A DNA stretch of 64,000 nucleotides, from NCBI GenBank assembly GCA_963839475.1, contig CAWIVH010000017.1:62001-126000 (forward strand), written 5' to 3'. Under the pieces are notes generated by a model that saw nothing but the letters and a program-made list of their open reading frames with translations, was not told where the DNA came from and did not search any database. Positions 23,865 through 32,783 of the stretch are shown here, one piece after another. The first letter of the stretch is position 1; each line of letters opens with the position of its first letter. Source of the stretch: CAWIVH01 sp963839475 (GTDB lineage: Bacteria > Acidobacteriota > UBA6911). A program made the translations under genes and the position numbers.

Positions 23865-24404
23865 TTACCGGAAAATCAGCGCGTAGCAAAACACGTCGCA
23901 AGGTATATCCGGCAGCAGGTTCGGGAATTCGCAGTAACGTTGGAGTATTCCCTCGCGCGAAAATCCGCATTTTTCAAGAACACGCCAGGAAGGAGCATGG
24001 TCGGTATGGCAGAGGGCATACAGCCGAACCAGCCCAACAAGGCGGGCAATTTCGATCACCGCACGGAGACTCTCCGTGGCAAATCCGCAACCCCACAAAC
24101 TCTTTGCCAGGACATATCCCGTTGAAGCGCGCTGTGGGGTTTCAAACGCCAATCCCGTACTGCCGATGATCCGGCCATCCTCACGCAGCGTGATCAGGTA
24201 AGGGCCGGCGGGCCAACACGCCCATTCTGCATCACTGAATTCAAGGAATTGACGGGTGGCGTCGAGTGAACGGTGTTTGGGCCAGGCCAAAAATCGAGTT
24301 ACCTCCCCGTCAGCAGCGTAGCCGGCGAAGATCGCTTCGGCATCCGCTGTCCGGGGCTTTCGCAGGATCAACCTGTCTGTCTTAAATCGCCGTGGCGCTT
24401 TCAT
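23865..24404 (-). CDS. GNAT N-acetyltransferase, RimJ/RimL-like
   Basis: A 179-residue acetyl-CoA-dependent acetyltransferase. It has the RimJ/RimL opening FKTDRLILRKPRTADAEAIF, a beta4 segment IIGSTGLAFE, the acetyl-CoA pyrophosphate-binding region YVLAKSLWGCGFATESLRAV and the C-terminal SWRVLEKCGFSREG. Length and motifs fit the Acetyltransf_3 group that modifies ribosomal protein N-termini, amines or antibiotics. The substrate cannot be assigned. No obvious ribosome site precedes the ATG. Confidence 0.88.
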   Translation of the reverse strand: MKAPRRFKTDRLILRKPRTADAEAIFAGYAADGEVTRFLAWPKHRSLDATRQFLEFSDAEWACWPAGPYLITLREDGRIIGSTGLAFETPQRASTGYVLAKSLWGCGFATESLRAVIEIARLVGLVRLYALCHTDHAPSWRVLEKCGFSREGILQRYCEFPNLLPDIPCDVFCYALIFR

Positions 24405-24616
24405 GTTGGATTCCGGAAAAAGTGCCGGCTGTGCGATGCAGGGCTAGAATAGGAGTCAGGACATTGAAAGTCCAGGGAATTGGCTGAGGCTTGATTTGAC
24501 GCAGGCAGCCCGGCACTTTTCGCCGCTTTCAAAGCGGGAATCGAGAGGCGGATGTATAATTTCTGCCAGATGCAGCTTCAGTCTCGGGGAGGGCTGACAG
24601 ATCGGAGGAACATACC

Positions 24617-25483
24617 ATTTTTACGCAAATCCGCGAATCGAGATCAACCCGCAGCAGACTGCTGAGCCTGGCAGCCAGTGTGGCACTTAACGGTGCGATT
24701 CTGACCGGCCTGGCCATCGTGGCGCAGATCGATTCCATGCGATACGCGAGGGAAAGGCTGCGGCATGCGCTGCAGCACGAATTTTCCCAATATCGAATGG
24801 TTCTCCTCCTACCAGCCATGCCGGAGCCAAGGTCTGCCCCATCTGCCGAGGTCATAAAGAAGACCAGAGCACCCAAAAGGGGAGACAGACTGAAAGCTGC
24901 CGGGGAAGCTTTGCTGGGTAAGATGGATCCGGCATTGGCGGCTTTCGTTCAGGAACATCAGGCGCTGGAAACGATCGTCAAAGATGAATTGACCCGGGAT
25001 ATCGATACCGGCGTACTGGATTTATCCGCCCTGCTTCGAAGCAGCCGCCTGCTCGTATCGTTTGACCTGGATTCAGCTTTGCGGATCGTGGCGCCGCACA
25101 TCGAGGTATCCTCGGGTGTCCCATCCATCGATCACCTGGCCATGGAACTGGTGATGCTGCTTGAGAAGTACCCCATATTGTGGGCCCTGAAAGGCGTCCA
25201 CAAAATCAGCGCGTCCATAGTTCTTGAGGAAGAGCAGGTGAAAATAATCCTCACTGCGGTTCCGGAAGATCCTTCAGGAATCGAGGAGATCCGCAAGCGC
25301 ATCCAGGGGGCCCTGGCGCTTCTTCAGATGTCGTGGCCGAAGGAGGACTATGAATTCGTCCTGCTCAACTCGCAACTAATCGCAGATTCGGAACAGATCC
25401 AGTTGAGCAAGGACTTTGAAAAAGGGCCTTTGATCGAATACCTCCGGAGATTCTTTCAGGAGGTCCCATCGGAAGTAAAATGA
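24617..25483 (+). CDS. Membrane-anchored protein of unknown function, possible ATT start
   Basis: Not recognised. The frame is open upstream of the GTG at 24680 to a stop at 24557-24559. It contains no ATG, GTG or TTG in that stretch, but an ATT codon at 24617 lies 8 bases after GGAGG. From ATT the protein has 288 residues. It begins IFTQIRESRSTRSRLLSLAA, a basic stretch followed by a transmembrane helix (ASVALNGAILTGLAIVAQI), a sensible single-pass anchor. Starting at GTG 24680 would cut this helix and has no ribosome site. The rest is a soluble helical and alpha/beta domain with a linker rich in Pro and basic residues. ATT starts are rare, known for infC and pcnB, and usually regulatory. 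Confidence 0.6.
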   Translation: MFTQIRESRSTRSRLLSLAASVALNGAILTGLAIVAQIDSMRYARERLRHALQHEFSQYRMVLLLPAMPEPRSAPSAEVIKKTRAPKRGDRLKAAGEALLGKMDPALAAFVQEHQALETIVKDELTRDIDTGVLDLSALLRSSRLLVSFDLDSALRIVAPHIEVSSGVPSIDHLAMELVMLLEKYPILWALKGVHKISASIVLEEEQVKIILTAVPEDPSGIEEIRKRIQGALALLQMSWPKEDYEFVLLNSQLIADSEQIQLSKDFEKGPLIEYLRRFFQEVPSEVK

Positions 25484-25597
25484 GGTCAGCCGCCACGCTC
25501 GAGCACCTCGGCAGGCATTCCATGCGGCACATGCCTTGGTGCGCGAATGAGGAGACTGACCTCATGCTTTCGATGCGTATTAAACGGAGATCCGTCC

Positions 25598-25897
25598 CTA
25601 CTTCTTTGGCGGAACGATGGCGTCTTTGCAGGCCTTCGCCACGCGAAATTTAACGACGGTCTTGGCAGGTATCTTGATCTCGGCGCCGGTCTGTGGATTG
25701 CGTCCCTTGCGGGCTTTGCGCTGCGATTTTACCAGCTTGCCGATACCGGGAACTACAAACTGACCGTTCTTTTTTGTCTCGACTACCGCGGTTTCAGCAA
25801 TGTAATTCAGGATATCGCCTGCCGCAGCTTTCTTGAGTTCGAACTTCTCAGCGATCTTCGTAACGAACTGAGCTTTCGTCATTACCTTTCCAGCCAT
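25598..25897 (-). CDS. HU-family DNA-binding protein
   Basis: Histone-like nucleoid protein, 99 residues. Family hallmarks are MTKAQFVTKIAEKFELKKAAA at the N-terminus, GQFVVPGIGKL, and the DNA-binding arm KARKGRNPQTGAEIKIPAKT followed by VVKFRVAKACKD. It binds DNA as a dimer with little sequence preference. The start at 25897 follows GGAGGGGAG. It is a stand-alone gene, convergent with the ATT-start gene. Confidence 0.95.
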   Translation of the reverse strand: MAGKVMTKAQFVTKIAEKFELKKAAAGDILNYIAETAVVETKKNGQFVVPGIGKLVKSQRKARKGRNPQTGAEIKIPAKTVVKFRVAKACKDAIVPPKK

Positions 25898-26135
25898 AAC
25901 ACTCCCCTCCAATATGTGTGGTTACATCTCAACGAACATTCACTTCAAGAGCAAGACATTGATATTCTGGACATATTCTTGGAAAATTCAATGCTGATTT
26001 TACAGGAAAAATGCGCTTTTCAAGCCATAAATCGCGTTTGGAGCCGCAAAAATCGCAGTTCCGCGCAAAATTCCCGGCAGCCGAGCCCATCGCGCCCTCC
26101 CGGATGCCCTCAAATAGCCGCTGCGTAAGGCTTCA

Positions 26136-26624
26136 TCATGGACCCACAGCGCTCCAGCGTGTCAGCAATAGATCCTCCTCGCGCCAGGTGCGGCCGCTCG
26201 ATCCGAATTCCACCGTTTCGGCAACAAGTCCCTGGCGGAGCCTGAACTCGGCTTCGCGCTCCCAATAACTGCGGTAGCGGATGTAGTCTTCGCCGGTCGG
26301 CCTCCGGGGAACCGGTGGAGGTTCGGGCGCTTCCATGCGATTCAGACTGGTCCATGGCCGCTGGCTCACAAGCCAGATCTTCCCGCGTCTTTCCAGAGCC
26401 GCGGAAATTTTCGCCTGCACGCCCCCCGAATCTTCCGGCTGCAGGATCGCTTCCTTGACTAAGTCATATCGCATCATCGGGTGGTGTGCCAACACCGGCA
26501 CCGTCGCCCATGCCGCCCCTCCCCGGTAATAGCGCTGGAAACTGGGATGCAGGAACCAGGGGGAAATCAATACCAGGTCTTTGTCAGAGACCTCCCGGTT
26601 CAGAACGGCTGAGAGCGCGCCCAT
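26136..26624 (-). CDS. Probable soluble C-terminal domain of the upstream membrane glycosyltransferase
   Basis: A 162-residue frame beginning MGALSAVLNREVSDKDLVLI and containing SPWFLHPSFQRYYRG. This resembles the extracytoplasmic C-terminal region that usually follows the membrane part of GT39/ArnT-like transferases. It starts 5 bases after the stop of that gene, in another frame. Dropping one base near 26632 would read through as ASQ(G/E)HSNMGALSAV. The nominal ATG has only AAGGA about 10 bases upstream. Either one transferase broken by a frameshift or assembly error, or two coupled subunits. Confidence 0.6.
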   Translation of the reverse strand: MGALSAVLNREVSDKDLVLISPWFLHPSFQRYYRGGAAWATVPVLAHHPMMRYDLVKEAILQPEDSGGVQAKISAALERRGKIWLVSQRPWTSLNRMEAPEPPPVPRRPTGEDYIRYRSYWEREAEFRLRQGLVAETVEFGSSGRTWREEDLLLTRWSAVGP

Positions 26625-26628
26625 GTTG

Positions 26629-27717
26629 CTATGTTCCTTGCGAAGCCAGTTCCACGAGGGTGAGAATAGACACCATCAGGATCAATCCCGCCGCGCCCAC
26701 CCGGACCCGGGATTTCAGACTGCCGGTCAACGCATCTATGGCCAGAGCGGAGATCAGGAGGGCAGGCATGAAATAGCGGGGAAATGGAGGAATCCCCGCC
26801 GCCTGAACAAATCCGACCTGAACTGCCAGGCAGACAACGGCAGCCAATCCGAGAAATGATGCGGAAGGTGGCACAGGTTCAGAAGCTTTTTTTCGATGGG
26901 AAAGAAACAGCCCTCCAATTGTAAGCATGGATGCAGCTGCCCAAAGCAGCGGGTATACGAGAGAATGATCGCGCAGATAATTCTCGATGAAGGGACGCCA
27001 CACTATTTGGGTTCGCACCGCCGCCGCCCAATCAGCTGTCTGCCTGAGCACCGGAAGGTAGGGAAGAAGCGAAATGGCGGCTAAAATGCCGGGAACGAGC
27101 ATCAGTAACATCCGGCGCCCCGCGCGCTCCCGCCATGCTGAGGCGGTTGCACACAGTGTGAGTGCAGCGACCCATAGAGCATTGGTATAACTGGCCTGCA
27201 CCGAAAAGACGGAAACCAGGGATAGCAGGAACAGACGCCGCAACGTCGGGCGCGAGGCAAGCCTCCCGAACAGCCCCGTCATCCAGACCAGCAGAATGGC
27301 GCTGATTCCATAGGGGCGAAGGCTATCACCCTCTGATATAACCACGGGATCGGCAGCAGCCAGGGCCAGGCACAAAATTGGAGCTCGGCCGCTCAGCTGC
27401 TTTCCAACCGACCAGAGTGAACCGGCAAGGATCATCCCGGTGATCAGGCCGAATATCCGAAAGGAACGGTCCCCGTCGCCCGCACCGGAACGGATCCACG
27501 CCCGCAGCGCTACAGGGTAAAGGGCCGGAAAGGAATCGTACTGCAGGGAATTCCCGATCGCGCTCACCGATGGCAACAGAGCCTGATTTGCGCTGTTGGC
27601 CTCATCGCGCCAAAGCGCGCCCGCCGACTGGAAGCAGCACAGATGCAGAATAAGGATCCAGGCTCCTGCCGCTGCCGCGAACATTTTTTCCCAGGCCCAT
27701 CCGCTGCTGCCAGGCAT
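26629..27717 (-). CDS. Polytopic membrane glycosyltransferase (GT39/ArnT-like)
   Basis: A 362-residue protein with about 9-10 transmembrane helices. The first extracytoplasmic loop has WRDEANSANQALLPSVSAIG. The acidic pair Asp-Glu after an aromatic residue is the catalytic signature of polyprenyl-phosphate-sugar-dependent transferases such as PMT, ArnT and PglF-like GT-C enzymes. The start at 27717 overlaps the methyltransferase stop (TGATG), giving translational coupling. The protein stops right after the last helix (LILMVSILTLVELASQGT), shorter than usual, consistent with a frameshift separating the domain at 26136-26624. Part of a glycosylation cluster with the GT2 and methyltransferase genes. 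Confidence 0.8.
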   Translation of the reverse strand: MPGSSGWAWEKMFAAAAGAWILILHLCCFQSAGALWRDEANSANQALLPSVSAIGNSLQYDSFPALYPVALRAWIRSGAGDGDRSFRIFGLITGMILAGSLWSVGKQLSGRAPILCLALAAADPVVISEGDSLRPYGISAILLVWMTGLFGRLASRPTLRRLFLLSLVSVFSVQASYTNALWVAALTLCATASAWRERAGRRMLLMLVPGILAAISLLPYLPVLRQTADWAAAVRTQIVWRPFIENYLRDHSLVYPLLWAAASMLTIGGLFLSHRKKASEPVPPSASFLGLAAVVCLAVQVGFVQAAGIPPFPRYFMPALLISALAIDALTGSLKSRVRVGAAGLILMVSILTLVELASQGT

Positions 27718-28370
27718 CACGCTTCCTTTCGGCGGAAAACGCAAGCGATTGCCGGGGTGAATCTCCGCCAGCGACGGGTCACAAAGTGCACATATATTCC
27801 CGCAGGCAGCAGATAGCGATAAATGCCCCACCAGTCGAGAAGTTCCATTCTTTCTCCGGCAAGATCGAGCCAGAAGCCGCGCGCTTCGCGGTGAATATGA
27901 GTGGGATCTTTGTCCAGGCAACGAATGACCGGCCCGGTCGGCCCATCATAAACCGGCACAACGAAGACAAATCCCCCGCCAGGAGACAGGCTCGACTCGA
28001 TCCAGGCAAAAGTATCTCGGACCGACGGAATGTGCTCCAAAACGTCAAATGCCGTAATCACATCAAAGGGCCCGTGGATCGGGTATTCGCCCGCCCCGGC
28101 CGGTTCGAATCGCACATCCGGGAATTGATCGCGGGCAAGTGCGATGGCATAGTCGCTGGCGTCCACACCGCATCGATCCCATCCAGGATTCAGGCTTCCC
28201 AGGAATCCTCCGAAGGCGCAACCGATATCGAGGATTCTGGGACGATGGACTTTTCCGGCCGCCATCCGGGCAAGGCGAGCATAAAATCGAGTTTTGTACC
28301 CCGGGTTTTGCCGGCTGTAGTTTCGATAATAGGTTTCGTAATAGTCGCGGTTAAACTCGGTATCCATCAT
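27717..28370 (-). CDS. Class I SAM-dependent methyltransferase
   Basis: A 217-residue small-molecule methyltransferase. SAM motif I is RILDIGCAFGGFLGSL, followed by GVDASDYAIALARDQFPDV, then FDVITAFDVLEHIPSVRDTF and SLSPGGGFVFVVPVY. The core resembles UbiE/Methyltransf_11 and 23 enzymes. The start at 28370 is chosen because it overlaps the GT2 stop as ATGA; an upstream ATG at 28412 would overlap further. The location between two glycosyltransferases suggests methylation of a glycan or lipid carrier. Confidence 0.85.
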   Translation of the reverse strand: MMDTEFNRDYYETYYRNYSRQNPGYKTRFYARLARMAAGKVHRPRILDIGCAFGGFLGSLNPGWDRCGVDASDYAIALARDQFPDVRFEPAGAGEYPIHGPFDVITAFDVLEHIPSVRDTFAWIESSLSPGGGFVFVVPVYDGPTGPVIRCLDKDPTHIHREARGFWLDLAGERMELLDWWGIYRYLLPAGIYVHFVTRRWRRFTPAIACVFRRKEA

Positions 28371-29155
28371 AGCCCCAGGCGGCGCCGGCCCAGTAGAAGA
28401 AGGGTTCTCCATGCGGTTCTCGCGACCTTCATCTTGCTTTTGCCGCTTTTGCGGTCATAGCGAAGCACGAGCGGCACCTCACCGAAACGAAGCCCCATGG
28501 GCTTCAGTTTCAAGAGTATATCGACCATGCACTGAAACCCTTCCTGGTCTATAAATTCCCGGCGATAGCGTGAAAAAGCCGCCCGCAGGACTGAGGCCCG
28601 GTAGGCGCGATAACCGCAGGTGAAATCCTTGACCCCGGGAATGGGATAGACGAGGCGGAATAGCAGCGAGGCCGCGAAGCTCATGAACCGGCGTGCCGGG
28701 GGCACTCCGATCACCTGGGCGCCGGGCTGGTATCGGGATGCTATCAGGACGTCGTATCCAGCATCGATTTTCGAAACCATTTGAACAATCGCGGCAGGGG
28801 TGTGGGTGTCATCGGCGTCCATGGTAACAATCACGTCGCTGTCACCAGCAGATTCGACGGCGCTCAGCAATCCGCTCCGGATCGCCGCTCCCAGGCCGAG
28901 GTTTACGGCATGCGTGACGATGGTTACCTGGATACCGCCGATGAAGGTGCGGGCTATTTCAGAGGTAGCATCCCGGCTGCCGTCATCCACGATGATGGCA
29001 TGAAACTTCATCCCCGATTCGGCAGCGGTGCGATCCAGGGCTCGCAGGAGCGCCCCCACATTCGAGGCTTCATTGTAGGCAGGAAGCACAATGTGCACGC
29101 TGCGGCCGTGTTCCGGACCTGCCGCCCGGGGCGGTGTCGACATCATTTTTGCCAT
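28367..29155 (-). CDS. Dolichol-phosphate-mannose/glucose synthase-like GT2 glycosyltransferase
   Basis: Family 2 glycosyltransferase, 262 residues, soluble. It has the N-terminal VHIVLPAYNEASNVGALLRAL, the nucleotide-binding VDDGSRDATSEIA, the metal motif VTMDADDTHTP, and GVKDFTCGYRAYRA as in DPM1/GtrB enzymes. It lacks the C-terminal helices of GtrB. It should charge a polyprenyl phosphate with a sugar for the GT-C enzyme encoded downstream. The longer frame to 29566 includes unlikely sequence, so ATG 29155 is chosen; no clear ribosome site is visible. Confidence 0.9.
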   Translation of the reverse strand: MAKMMSTPPRAAGPEHGRSVHIVLPAYNEASNVGALLRALDRTAAESGMKFHAIIVDDGSRDATSEIARTFIGGIQVTIVTHAVNLGLGAAIRSGLLSAVESAGDSDVIVTMDADDTHTPAAIVQMVSKIDAGYDVLIASRYQPGAQVIGVPPARRFMSFAASLLFRLVYPIPGVKDFTCGYRAYRASVLRAAFSRYRREFIDQEGFQCMVDILLKLKPMGLRFGEVPLVLRYDRKSGKSKMKVARTAWRTLLLLGRRRLGL

Positions 29156-29262
29156 GGCGCTGTGAAAGTCAGGTGTCGCTATCCCGGACCCTTTCCGGAC
29201 CGGCCCCGCACAGCCCCGGAACAGCGGCCGGGGAACCTCACGCGAACGCCCATCGGGAAATG

Positions 29263-30429
29263 CTACAGAATCTTTTTGAGGCCCTGCAATGCCTGGCGGG
29301 TTCTCTTCTGGTTTTCCACGAGGGCAAAACGGACATAACCTTCGCCGTGGAGCCCGAATCCGATTCCAGGCGACAGGGCAACCTTGGCTTCCGCGAGTGC
29401 GTATTTGCAGAACTCCAGTGAGCCCATTCCCCGATGCTTTTCCGGGATTTTCGCCCACACAAACATGGTTCCCCGGGGTTTTTCGCATTCCCAACCGATC
29501 CGGTTCAGCCCATCCACCAGGACATCTCTCCTCGCATGGTAGGTGCGAACTATATCCGAAACACAATCCTGGGGCCCGTTAAGAGCCACTGTTGCCGCGA
29601 TCTGAATCGGTTGGAACATACCGTAATCCAGATACGATTTGATCCGGGCGAGTGCTGCGATAATTTCTCTGTTTCCCACGCAAAAACCGACGCGCCAGCC
29701 CGGCATGTTATAGGACTTGGACATGCTGAAGAATTCCACGCCGATATCCTTGGCCCCGTCAACCTGGAGAAAGGAGGGAGCCTCGTAGCCATCGAAGGTA
29801 AGGTCTGCGTAAGCAAGGTCGTGAATGACCAATATCCCGTTTTCACGTGCAAATTCCACAACCCGCCGGAAGAAATCCAATTCCACGGTGACACAGGTCG
29901 GATTGTGGGGAAAGGAAATCACCAGGAATTTCGGCCGTGGCCAGGTCGTTTGATAGGCTTCTACAATAGACTGGAAAAAATCGCAGCCTGGAACCAGGGG
30001 AACAGAGCATACATTGGCACCGGCAATAATCATGGAATACCGGTGTATGGGATAGGTGGGATCCGGAACAAGCGCAACGTCGCCCGGCTCGACAATCGCC
30101 AGGGCCAGATGTGAGAGCCCTTCCTTAGCGCCTATGACGGCAATCGCCTCGTTTTCAGGATCAATGCTGACCGCATAGCGCCTCGCATACCAGGAGGAGA
30201 TCGCTGCCCGAAGTTTGGCTATCCCCCGGGAAGCCGAATAGCGGTGATTCCGGGGTTTTCTGGCAGCCTCCACAAGTTTGTCCACAATGTGCACGGGTGT
30301 CGACAAATCGGGATTGCCCATCCCGAAATCGATGATGTCCTCTCCACGCGCGCGGGCTTTGGTTTTCAACTCGTTCACGATGTTGAAAACGTAGGGCGGC
30401 AGCCGTTCAATTCGATAAAAAGCTTTCAT
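29263..30429 (-). CDS. PLP-dependent aminotransferase, alanine/aspartate type (AlaC-like)
   Basis: Fold-type I aminotransferase, 388 residues. Markers are DFGMGNPDLSTPVHIVDKL, the cofactor segment VIGAKEGLSHLALA, the substrate loop SFPHNPTCVTVE, the PLP-binding lysine in FSMSKSYNMPGWRVG, and the C-terminal arginine in GYVRFALVEN. The pattern fits AlaC/AlaT glutamate-pyruvate aminotransferases or LL-diaminopimelate-type enzymes. AAGGGGA precedes the ATG. It is upstream of the glycosylation genes on the same strand but 107 bases apart. Confidence 0.92.
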   Translation of the reverse strand: MKAFYRIERLPPYVFNIVNELKTKARARGEDIIDFGMGNPDLSTPVHIVDKLVEAARKPRNHRYSASRGIAKLRAAISSWYARRYAVSIDPENEAIAVIGAKEGLSHLALAIVEPGDVALVPDPTYPIHRYSMIIAGANVCSVPLVPGCDFFQSIVEAYQTTWPRPKFLVISFPHNPTCVTVELDFFRRVVEFARENGILVIHDLAYADLTFDGYEAPSFLQVDGAKDIGVEFFSMSKSYNMPGWRVGFCVGNREIIAALARIKSYLDYGMFQPIQIAATVALNGPQDCVSDIVRTYHARRDVLVDGLNRIGWECEKPRGTMFVWAKIPEKHRGMGSLEFCKYALAEAKVALSPGIGFGLHGEGYVRFALVENQKRTRQALQGLKKIL

Positions 30430-30661
30430 GGCATTCCCCTTGCGTGCGTGGTCCGTATGCTGCCGGTCCCTTGACCCGGCGAAAAGCAGCAGAAGGCCAA
30501 ACTCGTGTCACAAAAGTCTCGGCATTCTACACCGCAACTGGCATAAATGCCATTTGGAGGGATATGAAAGCGGTTGGCGCGACCGCGTAGAGATCCGAAA
30601 AAACAGTCCAAGGACGGTAAAGCGCCAAAAGGAAACCGGGGCTGAGCCGAAACCCGGAGAG

Positions 30662-31258
30662 CTATCTGCTGGGGCGATAGTATGGATTCCGTCCCGAGGC
30701 GTGGTCGGTGGTATCCAGGATTTCGCCGACTTCCGGAATCGTCTGGCGTATGGAGCGTTCGATCCCCTGCTTAAGCGTAACATCGGCTGCCCCGCAACCC
30801 TGGCACCCACCGCCCAGCCTGAGGTACAGCGCATTCTTTCTGACATCGATCAGCTCAACCCAGCCGCCGTGCATCCCCAATGCGGGATTGATCTCCCGAT
30901 CCAGGAGGTCCTGAACTTTCTTCTTGATCTCCGGCTCAGCGGGAAGCCCCTTTTCGAATTCGGAGCTGACGGCGGGTTCACCGGAATGAATATGTTCGCG
31001 GATTTTGGCGCCGACTTGTTTTCCTATGACCGGCCATGGCTCAAAACCGGTTTTAGTGACCGTAACCTGGTTGTCGGCAATGAGAACGGTTTCGACCTCG
31101 GGGATCTCGAAAATCCTGGATGCAAGGGCCGAAAGTTTTGCCGCTTCACGCTGGCCGAAATAGGCGGAACTGCCGGCATAAACCGGCCGGTCCACGGTAA
31201 ATTTGCAGGTCGCAGGATTTGCCGTCGGCTCTCCGATAATCGCAATTTCTTTATCCAC
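30662..31258 (-). CDS. NifU/Nfu-type iron-sulfur scaffold protein
   Basis: A 198-residue two-domain Nfu protein. The N-terminal Nfu_N domain reads EPTANPATCKFTVDRPV. The C-terminal NifU domain has VQDLLDREINPALGMHGG and the cluster-binding CxxC in LGGGCQGCG. It carries a [4Fe-4S] cluster to apo-proteins. Start choice: ATG 31264 lies directly against AAGGAG with no spacer, whereas GTG 31258 is 6 bases from it, so GTG is preferred. The difference is two residues. It is divergent from the radical SAM gene, a plausible client. Confidence 0.9.
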   Translation of the reverse strand: MDKEIAIIGEPTANPATCKFTVDRPVYAGSSAYFGQREAAKLSALASRIFEIPEVETVLIADNQVTVTKTGFEPWPVIGKQVGAKIREHIHSGEPAVSSEFEKGLPAEPEIKKKVQDLLDREINPALGMHGGWVELIDVRKNALYLRLGGGCQGCGAADVTLKQGIERSIRQTIPEVGEILDTTDHASGRNPYYRPSR

Positions 31259-31520
31259 AGCCATCTCCTTGGGGATGATTTCCTCTGAGAAGTTGAAAGT
31301 ACCCGAGGCGACTCCCTTTGTCAATCTCCTCGGGTGCGGTCCTCCAGTTCCATGGGTGCCGCGGGAATGGCAGATGCAGCTTCAGAAGAAATCATGAGAA
31401 CCCGAAAGGTGCGGTGCTGTTATATGATTAGGTGCACGATCAATTGGCTTGCCGTGCGGCCGGACATGCAAAATGGAATAAGGCTGCAGGCAGGTCGAGA
31501 AGCTGACAGGAGCGGATACA

Positions 31521-32744
31521 ATGATCTCCAGGCGGGATCTCGTAAAAGGAGCGCTGCGGATTGCACCCATGGGCTGTGGAGCTCTGGCATGTTGGGGATC
31601 CACGCTGTGGAATCCCGCCGGAAGTGGACTCTTCGCCGCGGATAAGCTGGAGGACCTGGTCAGGATGTCGCCGCGGGCGCGTTACTGGGTGCCGGCTGCG
31701 AATTCAGCGGCGTGCTCCTCGTGTCACGCCGGGAAAGTCGATGCGAAGGCGAAAAAGCCTGAGGGCCATGACAAGCTCGTAAAATGCCTGCTCTGCGCCC
31801 AAGGATGTATCATTCGGCCGGGCGAGCGGGGTGGATGCAGAGCCCGCTTTAATGCCAACGGCGAAATGCGGAGCTTGGTATACGGCCGGCCTGTCAGTAT
31901 TCATGTCGACCCGATTGAAAAGAAGCCTTTTTACCACTTCCTTCCCGGCTCCACTGCGTTCTCGCTTTCCACCTCCGGCTGCCCGCTTCACTGCAAGTTC
32001 TGCCAGAATTGGGAGATTTCCCAGGCGCGTCCGGAAGACTTCCAGGTCAAAAGAGTGGCGCCCGCCGAAATAGTCGCGGCGGCTTTGGATCGAAGTGCCC
32101 CTGTCATCGCTTTCACCTACAACGAACCGACGGTCTTCACCGAGTATCTGACGGACATCGCGCGGGAGGCAGCCAAGGCGCGCCTTCGGTCTGTGATGGT
32201 CAGCTGTGGATTCATGAACCAGGAACCGCTGAGCGAAATCTGCAGCGTCCTCGACGCCATCAAAATAGATTTGAAGGGCTTCGACCCTGATTTTTACCGC
32301 AGGGTCTGCCAGGCCGAGCTGCAGCCCGTTCTTCGCAGTATCCAGCAGATCTCCAAGAGCAAGGTTCATCTTGAAATCGTGAATCTGGTCGTGCCAACCC
32401 TCAACGACAGCGAGAAAATGCTCAATGCTCTCAGTGAGTGGATCGCGGCCGAAATCGGTCCGGACGTGCCCCTGCATTTCACTCGTTTTCACCCGGACTA
32501 TCAGCTGCTGAATCTCCCTCCGACACCGGTTTCCACGCTGGAAAAAGCACGGGATATCGCCATGAAGCACGGGCTGCATTATGCCTTTATCGGTAACGTC
32601 CCAGGCCACCCAGGCAATAACACCTACTGCCCGAAGTGCGGCAAAACAGTCATCAAACGCTCGGCTTTTTTCGTTGAGGAGCTCAACCTTAAAAAAGGGC
32701 AATGCAAATTCTGCAATGCCCCTGTCTCAGGAAAGTGGAATTGA
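31521..32744 (+). CDS. amrS: AmmeMemoRadiSam radical SAM protein with Tat signal
   Basis: Radical SAM enzyme of the AmmeMemoRadiSam system, 407 residues. The cluster motif is CPLHCKFCQNW (Cys154, 158, 161, CxxxCxxC), preceded by a cysteine-rich segment KCLLCAQGCIIRPGERGGC. A C-terminal zinc ribbon has CPKCG and CKFC. Unusually, the N-terminus reads MISRRDLVKGALRIAPMGC, a twin-arginine signal followed by a hydrophobic segment, and a CSSCH motif occurs at residues 65-69. AGGAG lies 8 bases before the ATG. The next gene encodes fused partners A and B with a signal peptide. Substrate and reaction of the system are not established. Confidence 0.92.
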   Translation: MISRRDLVKGALRIAPMGCGALACWGSTLWNPAGSGLFAADKLEDLVRMSPRARYWVPAANSAACSSCHAGKVDAKAKKPEGHDKLVKCLLCAQGCIIRPGERGGCRARFNANGEMRSLVYGRPVSIHVDPIEKKPFYHFLPGSTAFSLSTSGCPLHCKFCQNWEISQARPEDFQVKRVAPAEIVAAALDRSAPVIAFTYNEPTVFTEYLTDIAREAAKARLRSVMVSCGFMNQEPLSEICSVLDAIKIDLKGFDPDFYRRVCQAELQPVLRSIQQISKSKVHLEIVNLVVPTLNDSEKMLNALSEWIAAEIGPDVPLHFTRFHPDYQLLNLPPTPVSTLEKARDIAMKHGLHYAFIGNVPGHPGNNTYCPKCGKTVIKRSAFFVEELNLKKGQCKFCNAPVSGKWN

Positions 32745-32783
32745 CCGGGGCGCTATTCTCAGGCACGGCTGCAGAGGCATAAC

